Shown here in pieces: positions 1 through 7,108 of a stretch of DNA of 12,124 nt. The DNA lies in NCBI GenBank assembly GCA_046540835.1, contig JBKHEL010000077.1:1-12124 (forward strand), given 5' to 3'. The notes below the pieces were generated by a model that was not told the DNA's origin, did not search any database, and saw only the letters and a program-made list of their open reading frames with translations. Position numbers and translations under genes: made by a program. The first letter of the stretch is position 1. Every line of letters begins with the position of its first letter. Source of the DNA: Coraliomargarita_B sp046540835 (GTDB lineage: Bacteria; Verrucomicrobiota; Verrucomicrobiia; Opitutales; Coraliomargaritaceae).

Positions 1-7
1 CCACCCC

Positions 8-68
8 ACCGCGGCGGCCGTCTGGACGACGGCCTGCGGTCCCCCCCCTCCTACTGGGGCAGGAGGGG
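8..68. repeat. GC-rich double hairpin, REP-like, possible operon end
   Basis: Two inverted repeats sit side by side. In the first, GGCCGTC (16-22) pairs perfectly with GACGGCC (28-34) around a 5-nt loop. The outer arms ACCGC (8-12) and GCGGT (36-40) can extend this stem after a small bulge. In the second, CCCCTCCT (45-52) pairs with AGGAGGGG (61-68) around an 8-nt loop. They lie about 70-130 nt past the last stop codon of the gsp operon, so they could end the transcript or protect its 3' end. No U-tract follows on either strand, so a classical intrinsic terminator is not supported. The 11-mer CTGGGGCAGGA (54-64) recurs exactly at 11602-11612, which suggests a dispersed intergenic repeat. No gene is visible in 1-136. 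Confidence 0.5.
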
Positions 69-136
69 AGCTTTGTTGCGGGAGCCCTTGCTTGCTGCGC
101 ACGACGACAACCCGGCTTTACTAAAAATCATTCGGC

Positions 137-724
137 CTATTCGCTTTTTGGCAGAATCACCCGTCGGCGGGGGACCCGTCGGCGCTTTTCTCCGGACTCC
201 TCTTCTTTCGGCTGTTCTTTCTTGGGTTGAGCTTTCGGGGACTTATTCGAAGAGTTCGATATCGCGACCGGCAGCGGGCTGTCGCTAGCGGAGACCATGG
301 TCAGCCGCTCGGAACGGCCATTTTTTGAGACGATCACGGTGCTGTTGGCCGGGTTGAAGCCGCTGACGCGTATCCCGGAGACCGTTGTGCCATCTTCAAT
401 CCAGTAGCCCTTGTTTTCTTTTTTGGAAAAGAGACTGAACTGGTAGCTGTCCCCAAACTGGACGACGCTGCGGAACTCGATCTCGCGACTCAGTGGCCCC
501 TGGGAGGGGGTGGGAGGTGGTTTTGGCGCTTCCTTCTTTTCACCGTGCCCCGGGGGCAGGAAAGGAGATTTCCCCGAGATTGTCTCTTTTTCTTCGCCCA
601 TGACGGCGGTCGAGGCCGAGAGCGCTATCGATAAAGCCAGGATCCACCCATGGATCATCCGCATGGTCAGGGCGGGCGCAGGCTTCGAATCGGAGCCATT
701 CACTGGTGCAGTTCTGTGGGGCAT
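137..724 (-). CDS. GspC-like anchored periplasmic protein, last gene of the gsp operon
   Basis: This is a predicted 195-residue protein. It has a short polar N-terminus, one hydrophobic segment (about residues 24-42), a Pro/Lys-rich linker (about 50-78), a compact domain (about 79-143), and a Ser/Lys/Glu tail ending in an Arg-rich stretch (181-188). The central domain has alternating strands, with the features GYWIEDG, a V-S-G turn, and TVIVSKNGRSERLTM. That order resembles the homology region (HR) of GspC and the related PilP fold, where an 'RVGD'-like turn is followed by a strand ending in 'NGR-E-L'. GspC bridges the inner-membrane platform to the N0 domain of GspD. An N-in membrane anchor with a linker and a periplasmic domain fits that role. 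The gene lies 24 nt after gspD. I chose ATG at 724; an in-frame TTG at 730 and ATGs at 664 and 658 are alternatives, and from 658 the hydrophobic part could act as a cleaved signal peptide. The GspC assignment is inferred, not proven. Confidence 0.8.
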   Translation of the reverse strand: MPHRTAPVNGSDSKPAPALTMRMIHGWILALSIALSASTAVMGEEKETISGKSPFLPPGHGEKKEAPKPPPTPSQGPLSREIEFRSVVQFGDSYQFSLFSKKENKGYWIEDGTTVSGIRVSGFNPANSTVIVSKNGRSERLTMVSASDSPLPVAISNSSNKSPKAQPKKEQPKEEESGEKRRRVPRRRVILPKSE

Positions 725-748
725 TTTCAATCAGTATTCATTTCGGAG

Positions 749-2881
749 TTAACGTCGAAACAGGCGCGGGTTAGCCCGTTTTCTTCCCGGTGTTTCTTCT
801 TCCTCGGGCTCCGGCTTTTCTTCGAACTTACTGCCCTCCATGTAGATTTTTCCGGTGGTGCCGGTTTCGAGATATTGGTCGACTTCGTCTCCACCCTCAA
901 TCGCATCGAGCTTTTCACGGCTTATTTTTTGGACATCACCCGGCTTCGACAGAACGGTCGGGCGGACGAAGATGATGAGTTCGGTGCGGGTGTAGTCGGT
1001 CGAATCGCCGCCAAAGATGTTTTCAAAGATTGGTAGTTTGCCCAGAACTGGGAAATATGCGCTCGAATCATTTTTGCGGTTTTCCTGAAGCCCGCCCAGA
1101 ATGATGACTTCGCCCGAATTTACAGTGATCGTCGAGGTGGCTTCACGGCGTCCGATGATGGGCTGTTCGTTGCCGTCGATATCGGTGTTGCCAGCGATAT
1201 TATCGACGGTTTGTTCGATCGACATTTGTACGCTGCCGTCGGCGCCGATTAGCGGGGTCACTGTAAGTTGGATGCCAATGTCTCTGAACTCAACATTGCT
1301 GCGCACGTTACTCGCGCTGTTGTCGAGCGAGCTCGAAGAGGAGGTGATGATGGGGCGCGATTCACTCACATTGACAACGCCTTCCTCGTTGTGGCTGACA
1401 ACAATAGTCGGCGTGGAAAGAATCCTTACGTCGCTATCGGATTCAGCTGTTCGCAATACGGCGTTAACGACGCCATCAACATTTCCAGTTAGGGCAAAGC
1501 CGGAACCAAATATCCCGCCAATTGTCGGCTCGAGACTCCCACTATCATCGTCCTGTTCAATCGATCCGCCAAAGCTAAAATCAGGATTTCCGTCCTTATC
1601 GAATTCGAAGCCAAAGGAGTTAATCCCCGAGGCTTGGTTATCGCTAAGACTCACCTCCGTGATGATTGCCTCGATGCGCACCTGAGGGAGCGGCATGTCG
1701 ATTTTCGTGATCAATTCCTCCAGAGTGTCGAGATCCTGTTGGGTTCCGTAGGCGACGATGGAGTTTGTGCGCTCATCTGCAGAGAGGCCGACAAAGTTTG
1801 AGAATTGCAGCGAAGCGTTGGCTTCAACCCCGGGTATATTCGGTGCGGGCGTGGCTGATTCGGGCCGTTCAGGCTGACCCTCACCGGAGCTGGGGGGTGC
1901 ATCCCTGCCCGATGAATCGCGGGGGACTTCCGCATCGCGGTCGCGGCCCTCTTGTTGGCCCTGGATGATATTTTCGATGATCGGCACCACCTCTTCCGCT
2001 TTGGCCTGGCGCAGTTGGAAGACCTCGCTGCTGGTCAGCGGGGCGGCATCGACATCGATATTGTCGACGACATCCATGATAAGTTCAACATTGCCCGGAT
2101 GTGTGACAAGCAGGAGCTGGTTGGTGCGCTCATCGGCGCTGACACTGGTATTGCCCTCCAGATAGCTTTTTAATGGTCCCTGAATCAGCATTTCGATCTG
2201 GTTTTGTGCTTCGACTGCCTGGATGAAGTCCAGCTTTATGAATTTGACGGATTCCCTGACGCCCTGGGGTCGATCTGCCTCGGCGAGAATTTCTTCGATG
2301 CGCTGGAGGTTAATCAAGGCGTCGGTGATCAGGAGTGCATTGGACTTAGGGAAGGGGACGAAGCTGGAGTTTTGTGAAAGCAGAGGCTGGATCAGCGTGC
2401 CGCTGGCTTGCTCGGCATTGAGGTAGTCGAGTTTGAAGAGCTTTGCATAGATCTGTTGGCTGGGCGGCATGTCGAGTGTGGTCCCGCTCAGCATCTGGGG
2501 CACATGACGATTCACATCGGTGGCCGGGACGGCCTTCATGAAGCGGCCACCCATATCGGTGAGCATGATGCCGTTCAGCGTGAGTAAGCTCTCCAGGGCG
2601 AGCACGGCCTCCTGTTTTGTGATTTCTCCGCGCGAATTGAAGTTGATCTTTGCCGGGCTGATATCCTGGCGGCGGAGAATGATCTTACCGGTCAACTGTT
2701 CGAGCAGGTCGAGCACCTGCAGGGCCGACTCATCGCTGAGGATCAGGGTGCCGATGACATCCTCCGGTTCCTCAACTTCCGGTTCGAGTGGGGTGACGTC
2801 GCCCTCCTGCGCCGGGAGCAGAGTCGCGAGTCCGAAGAGGAGACAGAGAAAAAGAAGTTGTGCGGGTATGGGTCGTTTCAT
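749..2881 (-). CDS. gspD: Type II secretion system secretin GspD
   Basis: This is the 710-residue outer-membrane secretin, which forms the multimeric export channel for folded periplasmic substrates. A Sec signal peptide is visible (about 1-24, ending LLPAQ). An acidic spacer follows, then an N0 domain (about 42-120) and ring-building N1, N2 and N3 domains (about 142-205, 211-280 and 284-398). N1 and N2 show the usual alternating pattern, with NALLITD at 181-187 and ADERTNQLLLV at 249-259. The C-terminal secretin domain (about 400-645) carries VRILSTPTIVV, SGEVIILGGL, the VLGKLPIFENIFG motif (612-624) and TELIIFVRPTVL. N3 contains a polar, Pro/Gly/Ser/Asp-rich insertion (about 308-352). A 60-residue tail after the barrel is Glu-rich and then basic (GRKRANPRLFRR). 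ATG at 2881 directly precedes the signal peptide, 26 nt after gspM. The length is within the usual secretin range. Confidence 0.97.
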   Translation of the reverse strand: MKRPIPAQLLFLCLLFGLATLLPAQEGDVTPLEPEVEEPEDVIGTLILSDESALQVLDLLEQLTGKIILRRQDISPAKINFNSRGEITKQEAVLALESLLTLNGIMLTDMGGRFMKAVPATDVNRHVPQMLSGTTLDMPPSQQIYAKLFKLDYLNAEQASGTLIQPLLSQNSSFVPFPKSNALLITDALINLQRIEEILAEADRPQGVRESVKFIKLDFIQAVEAQNQIEMLIQGPLKSYLEGNTSVSADERTNQLLLVTHPGNVELIMDVVDNIDVDAAPLTSSEVFQLRQAKAEEVVPIIENIIQGQQEGRDRDAEVPRDSSGRDAPPSSGEGQPERPESATPAPNIPGVEANASLQFSNFVGLSADERTNSIVAYGTQQDLDTLEELITKIDMPLPQVRIEAIITEVSLSDNQASGINSFGFEFDKDGNPDFSFGGSIEQDDDSGSLEPTIGGIFGSGFALTGNVDGVVNAVLRTAESDSDVRILSTPTIVVSHNEEGVVNVSESRPIITSSSSSLDNSASNVRSNVEFRDIGIQLTVTPLIGADGSVQMSIEQTVDNIAGNTDIDGNEQPIIGRREATSTITVNSGEVIILGGLQENRKNDSSAYFPVLGKLPIFENIFGGDSTDYTRTELIIFVRPTVLSKPGDVQKISREKLDAIEGGDEVDQYLETGTTGKIYMEGSKFEEKPEPEEEETPGRKRANPRLFRR

Positions 2882-2907
2882 GAGTAAAACAGCAAAGCAG
2901 GCATTTT

Positions 2908-3465
2908 TTAAAGTGCTTCGTCCTTTAAGTCGAAGGAATTGATCTCGAAGCGGACATCGAGTTGTTCGGGGTTTCGGCGATTGGCAGCGATGCGGACGCT
3001 CTCGATATTGATATAAGGGCTGTCCTTGCGAAGCGCCTGACTGAACTGGACCAATTGGGCAATGGAGATTCGGCTGAGGCGGACACGGAGATTGTGGTCG
3101 TTGAAGATTTCGCCCTCGCGGGTGCGCACCGGGTCGATATCAGCCTGGGCGGAGAGGCCGGACTGGCGGAGCAGGCTGTCGACCCTTTCCGAGAGCTGCG
3201 AGCCCCGAAAGGTCTTTGAGGGGTCCACTCGTTCCAGGGCTTGGTCCAGGCCCTCCGTGTATTCTTCGCTCCGGTCCAGCCACTGCTGCTGGGTATCCAG
3301 TTCCACCGCAGATTGAGTGCGCCCGGCATTCCAGGCACCGAGACGCCCCAGCCAATTCCCGCTCCACAGGATCAGGATCACCAGGATAAAAACGAGCGCG
3401 AGGAGTTTTTCCCGCACGGTCGTGCGCTTGTAGAGCGCTTTGATTTTTTGCAAAAGCTCCTTCAT
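2908..3465 (-). CDS. gspM: Type II secretion system platform protein GspM
   Basis: This is a 185-residue bitopic inner-membrane protein. It has a basic cytoplasmic N-terminus, one membrane helix (about 21-38, LLALVFILVILILW), a helical stretch with Gln/Glu (about 50-105), and a periplasmic domain (about 106-182) with the alternating strands expected of the ferredoxin-like GspM fold. GspM stabilises GspL and helps couple the cytoplasmic ATPase to pseudopilus growth. Its start overlaps the gspL stop by 4 nt (ATGA, 3462-3465), which suggests translational coupling, and a strong Shine-Dalgarno sequence precedes it. Sequence conservation in this family is poor. The assignment rests on topology, size and its place directly after gspL and before gspD. 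Confidence 0.9.
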   Translation of the reverse strand: MKELLQKIKALYKRTTVREKLLALVFILVILILWSGNWLGRLGAWNAGRTQSAVELDTQQQWLDRSEEYTEGLDQALERVDPSKTFRGSQLSERVDSLLRQSGLSAQADIDPVRTREGEIFNDHNLRVRLSRISIAQLVQFSQALRKDSPYINIESVRIAANRRNPEQLDVRFEINSFDLKDEAL

Positions 3466-4595
3466 TCGACCTGCTCCTCCGTTGATTCTTCATCGTGGAT
3501 GTAATCAAGCGTCACCGTAAAAGTGATTCGGCCCGAGCGGGTGATCTGCTGGGAGTCGATCACCTCGAATTCACCAGAATCCTGAAGGGCCTCGGTGTAG
3601 GCATTGAGTTCGCTGATGGTTGTCGCGATGCCATCAACGGTGATTCGGTTGCGGCCCTCTGTCACCGTGCTGGTAAAATAGATGCCCTCGGGGCGTCCTT
3701 TGTTCAGGGCTTCGAGAATGGCGATGGGCCGCAATTCGTTTTGTGCGACCTGATCGAGTTTGTTCATCAGGCTCTGTTTGTCTTCGATCATGCGGACTTC
3801 GGGCAATTGTTCGGCTATTTTCGCCTCTCGCACGCCCAGCCAGGCATTGCCCAGCAGGAGGCAAAGCTCCAGCAGAATAAGAAACAATGCCGCATAGCCT
3901 GCATAGGCCGTCGCGCGGGTCACCAGAGAGGCCAATTGGCGCCGGTTCCGCTCTGTCGTCTTGAACTCGGGCGGGCGCACATCCGCGTCCCACAGGCCGG
4001 TTTCGGGCAACTTCAGCCCATGCCACGGATCGGATTCCGCCTCCGGACTGTCGGCCGACTCCGGCTCGAAATCAAAGCGGGGACGACCGTTTTCGCTGAT
4101 TTGTGTGCCGCTGTGCCGCAAGACAAGGGGGCCGGTGCCGTCCCCGGCCACAGGCAGTTGATCGCGGTCGGCTCGGGCGAGGATGGACTGCGGGAGCATT
4201 TCATCATCCGAAAACTGGATCAGCGTGGCCGCATGCTCACTCCGCAGGAGGATCGTTGCATGCGCTTCGTGGCGGGCGGTTGCCAAGGGCAGAAAATCGG
4301 GAAACACCCAGAGATAATCCTCGATGTTTTCGAAGCCCAGCTGCTTCAGGCGTTCTCTGTGTGCGGCATAAAGGAGGATGGTCCCGGCATCCGGATCGCT
4401 CAGGAAGCCCCAGTTGAGCTGCTCAACTGGAAAAGGAGCGAGGGTTTCAAGGCTCAGCTGCGCGTAGCCCGGGCGCTCCTTCTCCTCCAGGCCGGGCGGG
4501 AGTTCGAGCCGCTCGACATAGAAGGCATGCCCGGGCAGCAGGAGAACTTGTTCCTGGGGCAGGGTCTTTTCTTCGTCTGTTGGTTCGTCGCTCAA
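3462..4595 (-). CDS. gspL: Type II secretion system platform protein GspL
   Basis: With the start chosen here the protein has 377 residues. The N-terminal part (about 1-185) is the cytoplasmic actin-like domain that binds the GspE ATPase, with strands such as QVLLLPG near residue 18 and ATILLRS near 113. A charged Glu/Asp/Pro linker follows, then one membrane helix (about 231-254, YAGYAALFLILLELCLLLG). The periplasmic C-terminus (about 275-370) resembles the PilN/GspL ferredoxin-like fold: LEALNKGRPEGIYFTS, then RITVDGIATTISELNAY. I chose TTG at 4595, whose TTGA overlaps the gspK stop. The next plausible upstream start, ATG at 4688, would add 31 Arg-rich residues read through gspK and is less likely, though automated callers may prefer it. 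GspL and GspM together form the base of the assembly platform. Confidence 0.9.
   Translation of the reverse strand: MSDEPTDEEKTLPQEQVLLLPGHAFYVERLELPPGLEEKERPGYAQLSLETLAPFPVEQLNWGFLSDPDAGTILLYAAHRERLKQLGFENIEDYLWVFPDFLPLATARHEAHATILLRSEHAATLIQFSDDEMLPQSILARADRDQLPVAGDGTGPLVLRHSGTQISENGRPRFDFEPESADSPEAESDPWHGLKLPETGLWDADVRPPEFKTTERNRRQLASLVTRATAYAGYAALFLILLELCLLLGNAWLGVREAKIAEQLPEVRMIEDKQSLMNKLDQVAQNELRPIAILEALNKGRPEGIYFTSTVTEGRNRITVDGIATTISELNAYTEALQDSGEFEVIDSQQITRSGRITFTVTLDYIHDEESTEEQVE
3470..3480 (-). promoter_or_regulatory. Strong Shine-Dalgarno of gspM
   Basis: Reading the minus strand, GGAGGAGCAGG ends five bases before the gspM ATG and lies inside the 3' end of gspL. It is the only clear, near-consensus ribosome-binding site seen in the operon. 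Most other starts here have no obvious anti-16S match. It settles the gspM start and may raise GspM translation relative to the TTG-started GspL. Confidence 0.7.
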
Positions 4596-5716
4596 AATGA
4601 AAGATCGGAGAATGAATCCGAATCGCCCGGAATGTCTATAACGGAATGCCGGGCGGGCGAGGCGGCGTTTCCTTCGGGGGCCATCCATTCGCTCAGTTGC
4701 AGGATTTGAAAGGGGTAGGCCAAGCCCTCTTGTTCCTCGGGCGTTCCCTGGCGGATGGTTTCATCATTTCGCTGCCCGGGAGCACTCGAAGCGGGGCTAC
4801 CGTCAGCACGCCCGAGATCCGGTTCGACCAGAGCGGTGATGGTGTAGGGCACATCACCACGGCGCACGGTGACGGAGAGGCGCAGCAGCTTGACTTCGAC
4901 ACCGCTGATTTGCCCGTTGGCCGCATCGGGCAAGCTTCGCAGGTAGGGGCTGTCGGGGTCGAGACCATCGAAGAGGCTCCGATCGTCGTAACCGTCTTGA
5001 AGGGCCAGCAGTTCGATCAGCTCCGCGGAGGCAGTGTTGAGATTGAGCTGTCCTCCGTAATGCACGGTGACGAGCTTGGCCAGTTGCTCGAAGCGCTCGT
5101 TCGGGCGGCCCATTTCATCGAAAAATTCGTCCTCCCAAACTTCGAGCAGGCGCAATTCGCCGAGGGATTGAAGTGGCGCATTGGCCGCCCGGTAGGGGGG
5201 ATTCCGCGACAAGTAGTCCTGCGATTCCGCTCCATTGAGGCGGCGGTTGTCGTCGGAATCGATCCAGTCCAGGAGCATGCTGCTGAGTTCGCGGCTCGTC
5301 CCGAAGTCAAAGTCCAGTTTTTCTTCCAGCAGGTGGTTCAGCAGCGACTCGTCGATTGTGTTGAGCGGCAGTTTACCGCCCTCGTCCTGAATGCGGACCG
5401 AGACCTCCCAGCCATTGGGCACCTCAATGCCACTGTAGGCCAGGGGATCCGACCAGCCTTGCTCCGGCGCGTAGAGCTTGCCCTCATCGATCAGGGCAAC
5501 CTCCTGGATCGTGGCCAGTGAGATTTCCATCAGGCTGTAGGCGTAGCTGCGCATGTCGATCGGTTCGCTGAAGATGGAGCGGTATTCCAGGTCCTCCAGC
5601 GCTTCTTCGAGAAAGCGGGTGACCAGGATGGTCAGCAACATGAGCACCGCCAGCACGGCAACGAGGACGCTACCCCTGCGAGCCTTTCGAATCTTTTTTT
5701 GTGCTGTGACTTGCAT
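4592..5716 (-). CDS. gspK: Type II secretion system minor pseudopilin GspK
   Basis: This is a 374-residue atypical minor pseudopilin that caps the pseudopilus tip with GspI and GspJ. A basic leader (1-15) ends at Gly15, before SVLVAVLAVLMLLTILV. Position +5 of the mature protein is Ala rather than Glu, which is characteristic of GspK. Family signatures follow: VRIQDEGGKLPLN (108-119), LLDWIDSDD (148-156), an NPPYRAANAPLQSLGELRLL segment (172-191), and the helical insertion ending in QLNLNTASAELIELL (223-237). A Gly/Ser/Asp-rich stretch (about 300-325) lies near the C-terminus, with a further polar tail. ATG at 5716 is one base after the gspJ stop. The length is typical, and much greater than that of other pseudopilins because of the inserted helical domain. 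Confidence 0.93.
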   Translation of the reverse strand: MQVTAQKKIRKARRGSVLVAVLAVLMLLTILVTRFLEEALEDLEYRSIFSEPIDMRSYAYSLMEISLATIQEVALIDEGKLYAPEQGWSDPLAYSGIEVPNGWEVSVRIQDEGGKLPLNTIDESLLNHLLEEKLDFDFGTSRELSSMLLDWIDSDDNRRLNGAESQDYLSRNPPYRAANAPLQSLGELRLLEVWEDEFFDEMGRPNERFEQLAKLVTVHYGGQLNLNTASAELIELLALQDGYDDRSLFDGLDPDSPYLRSLPDAANGQISGVEVKLLRLSVTVRRGDVPYTITALVEPDLGRADGSPASSAPGQRNDETIRQGTPEEQEGLAYPFQILQLSEWMAPEGNAASPARHSVIDIPGDSDSFSDLSF

Positions 5717-5717
5717 C

Positions 5718-6590
5718 CTAAAACAAAATTGCGTGTCGGGAAACCGGGGGGATCGCGATCGTCCGTTCGGCAGCGACGCCCTCGTAGTCGAAGGTGAGCC
5801 GGAGATAGCGGGGCAGCAGGAGGGCCCCGTCGTCGTCTTCGCGGGGTTCCGGTTCTTCCTCCCATCGCTCAAAGCGTTCATCCCAGTAAACGTAGTGAAT
5901 GGATTCGACGAAACGGCTGAGTTCGGTGCGCCGCAGGTCGCGCAAGTCCTCTGCTTCTTCCTGTAACTTGGAATACCAGAGCAGACTCAGCCCCTCGCGC
6001 GGATCGAAGTGGAGGAAGACCTCGACGCCGACCGCAGGGCCGTTTTCGCGTTCGACGAGCAGAGGGGGCTTTTGATTGAGTGCAAAGTTCAGGAGCGGTT
6101 CCTCGTAACGGGCGAATCCGGGCGGTTTGGTCCACCGGATCGGCTCTTCGGCGACCTCGGTGAGTCCGGCTCCGCCGCTGCTGCCCGAACCCGTGGAACG
6201 GGACGGGGCGCGGTTGTTTCCACGATCGATCCGGATGGAGAGTGTCGGGTTCTCCGGGTCCGCCGGGGTGTTTTGCCTGTTTTGCCTGGTATCGGTAGCC
6301 GGGCTGGTGCGGCTGTTTGCGCCGGGGTTATTGTCGAGTTGAACGGCGACCCCGGCCTGCCGGAAGGAGGCCTGCAGGAATTCCGTGACACCATCCACAT
6401 GTGCCTCGAAAAAATGGCTTTCCTGACGGTTGCTCCAGATGTTGCTCACGGAAACGACCAGACCAGCCGCTGCCGAGAGGATGAAACCGGTGATGGCGAT
6501 CGCCAGGAGCATCTCCAGGAGCGTGAAGCCGGGCCGACGTTCCGGGGTGTCGGGCTCACGGGGCAGTTGCTTGGGATGGGGTGCGAACAT
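5718..6590 (-). CDS. gspJ: Type II secretion system minor pseudopilin GspJ
   Basis: This is a 290-residue prepilin-like protein. A charged leader ends at Gly21 and is followed by the class III signal FTLLE, with Glu at mature position +5, and a hydrophobic helix (about 22-46). The C-terminal half has LSRFVESIHYVYWDERFERW (224-243) and LPRYLRLTFDYEG (259-271), matching the order seen in GspJ: a strand, a Trp-containing strand, then 'LP-x-x-RL'. Residues about 86-145 form an Asn/Thr/Ser/Gly-rich low-complexity insertion not expected in short GspJ proteins (usually near 200 residues). GspJ joins GspI and GspK in the tip complex. ATG at 6590 lies 10 nt after gspI. Longer in-frame starts would run back through gspI and would misplace the leader. 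Confidence 0.92.
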   Translation of the reverse strand: MFAPHPKQLPREPDTPERRPGFTLLEMLLAIAITGFILSAAAGLVVSVSNIWSNRQESHFFEAHVDGVTEFLQASFRQAGVAVQLDNNPGANSRTSPATDTRQNRQNTPADPENPTLSIRIDRGNNRAPSRSTGSGSSGGAGLTEVAEEPIRWTKPPGFARYEEPLLNFALNQKPPLLVERENGPAVGVEVFLHFDPREGLSLLWYSKLQEEAEDLRDLRRTELSRFVESIHYVYWDERFERWEEEPEPREDDDGALLLPRYLRLTFDYEGVAAERTIAIPPVSRHAILF

Positions 6591-6600
6591 GGGCTGCGGC

Positions 6601-7086
6601 TCAAAAGCGGCTGAACCTGCGGGAGTCCAGCAGCGCGTTGCGTTTTTCATCGAGCAAGTCGGCCCGCTCGTCACCCTCCGACCAGGTGGGGCGAAGGAGA
6701 TAGAGTTGCTCGGTATATTCATAGGGATCGTTCTCCGGTGGATCGGAGAATTCGACAAAAAATTCGACGCGGAAGAGGTCGATGATGTTTGCCGGCTCGA
6801 TGATCGCCCGCCAGGAGGCCTCGCCGTGGGTGAGGGTGGAGACCCGCCCTCCGTCCTCGGCATCCTCCCGGACCGGCTCAAGCAGTAACTGAAGGCGCGC
6901 CGTTTGGATGGCCTCGTGGAACTGGTCATTTTGCACGCTCCGCTCACGCGCAGTGACGGCGTTGACAAAGGTGGCCATCAGCACCGTTGCGGCCATGGCA
7001 AAGATCGCTGATGCGATCAATACCTCGATCAGACTGAAAGCCCGGGGAGGCGGGGGCTTTTCCCTTGTCTGGATTGTGTTTTGCAA
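6601..7086 (-). CDS. gspI: Type II secretion system minor pseudopilin GspI
   Basis: This is a 161-residue pseudopilin with a 16-residue basic, Pro-rich leader, then FSLIEVLIASAIFAMAATVL, with Glu at mature +5. The residue before the processing site is Ala16 (PRA/FSLIE) instead of the usual Gly. The remainder is a small alpha/beta domain ending in a polar, Arg/Asp-rich tail. The only reasonable start is TTG at 7086: an in-frame stop (TAG at 7093-7095) lies two codons upstream and no ATG lies before the leader. The gene sits 22 nt after gspH. GspI nucleates the minor-pseudopilin tip with GspJ and GspK. Identity rests on its position between H and J and on the leader, because the C-terminal domain is weakly conserved. 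Confidence 0.88.
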   Translation of the reverse strand: MQNTIQTREKPPPPRAFSLIEVLIASAIFAMAATVLMATFVNAVTARERSVQNDQFHEAIQTARLQLLLEPVREDAEDGGRVSTLTHGEASWRAIIEPANIIDLFRVEFFVEFSDPPENDPYEYTEQLYLLRPTWSEGDERADLLDEKRNALLDSRRFSRF

Positions 7087-7108
7087 GTTGAACTATGGTT
7101 GAAATGGG

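Noticed and set aside
1..136. A gene start or tail at the left edge
   Set aside because: The frames are short and the stretch is dominated by hairpins. No coding pattern could be supported.
3495..4709. A 404-residue open frame on the plus strand opposite gspL
   Set aside because: It is antisense to a well-supported gsp gene, has no recognisable domain, and its composition follows from reading GC-rich coding DNA backwards.
4646..5521. A 291-residue plus-strand frame opposite gspK
   Set aside because: It mirrors gspK, which has clear family motifs. No signal peptide, domain or ribosome-binding site supports the antisense frame.
6591..6968. Upstream extension of the gspJ frame inside gspI
   Set aside because: Same reason: the class III leader would be internal, and the added residues are a shadow of gspI.
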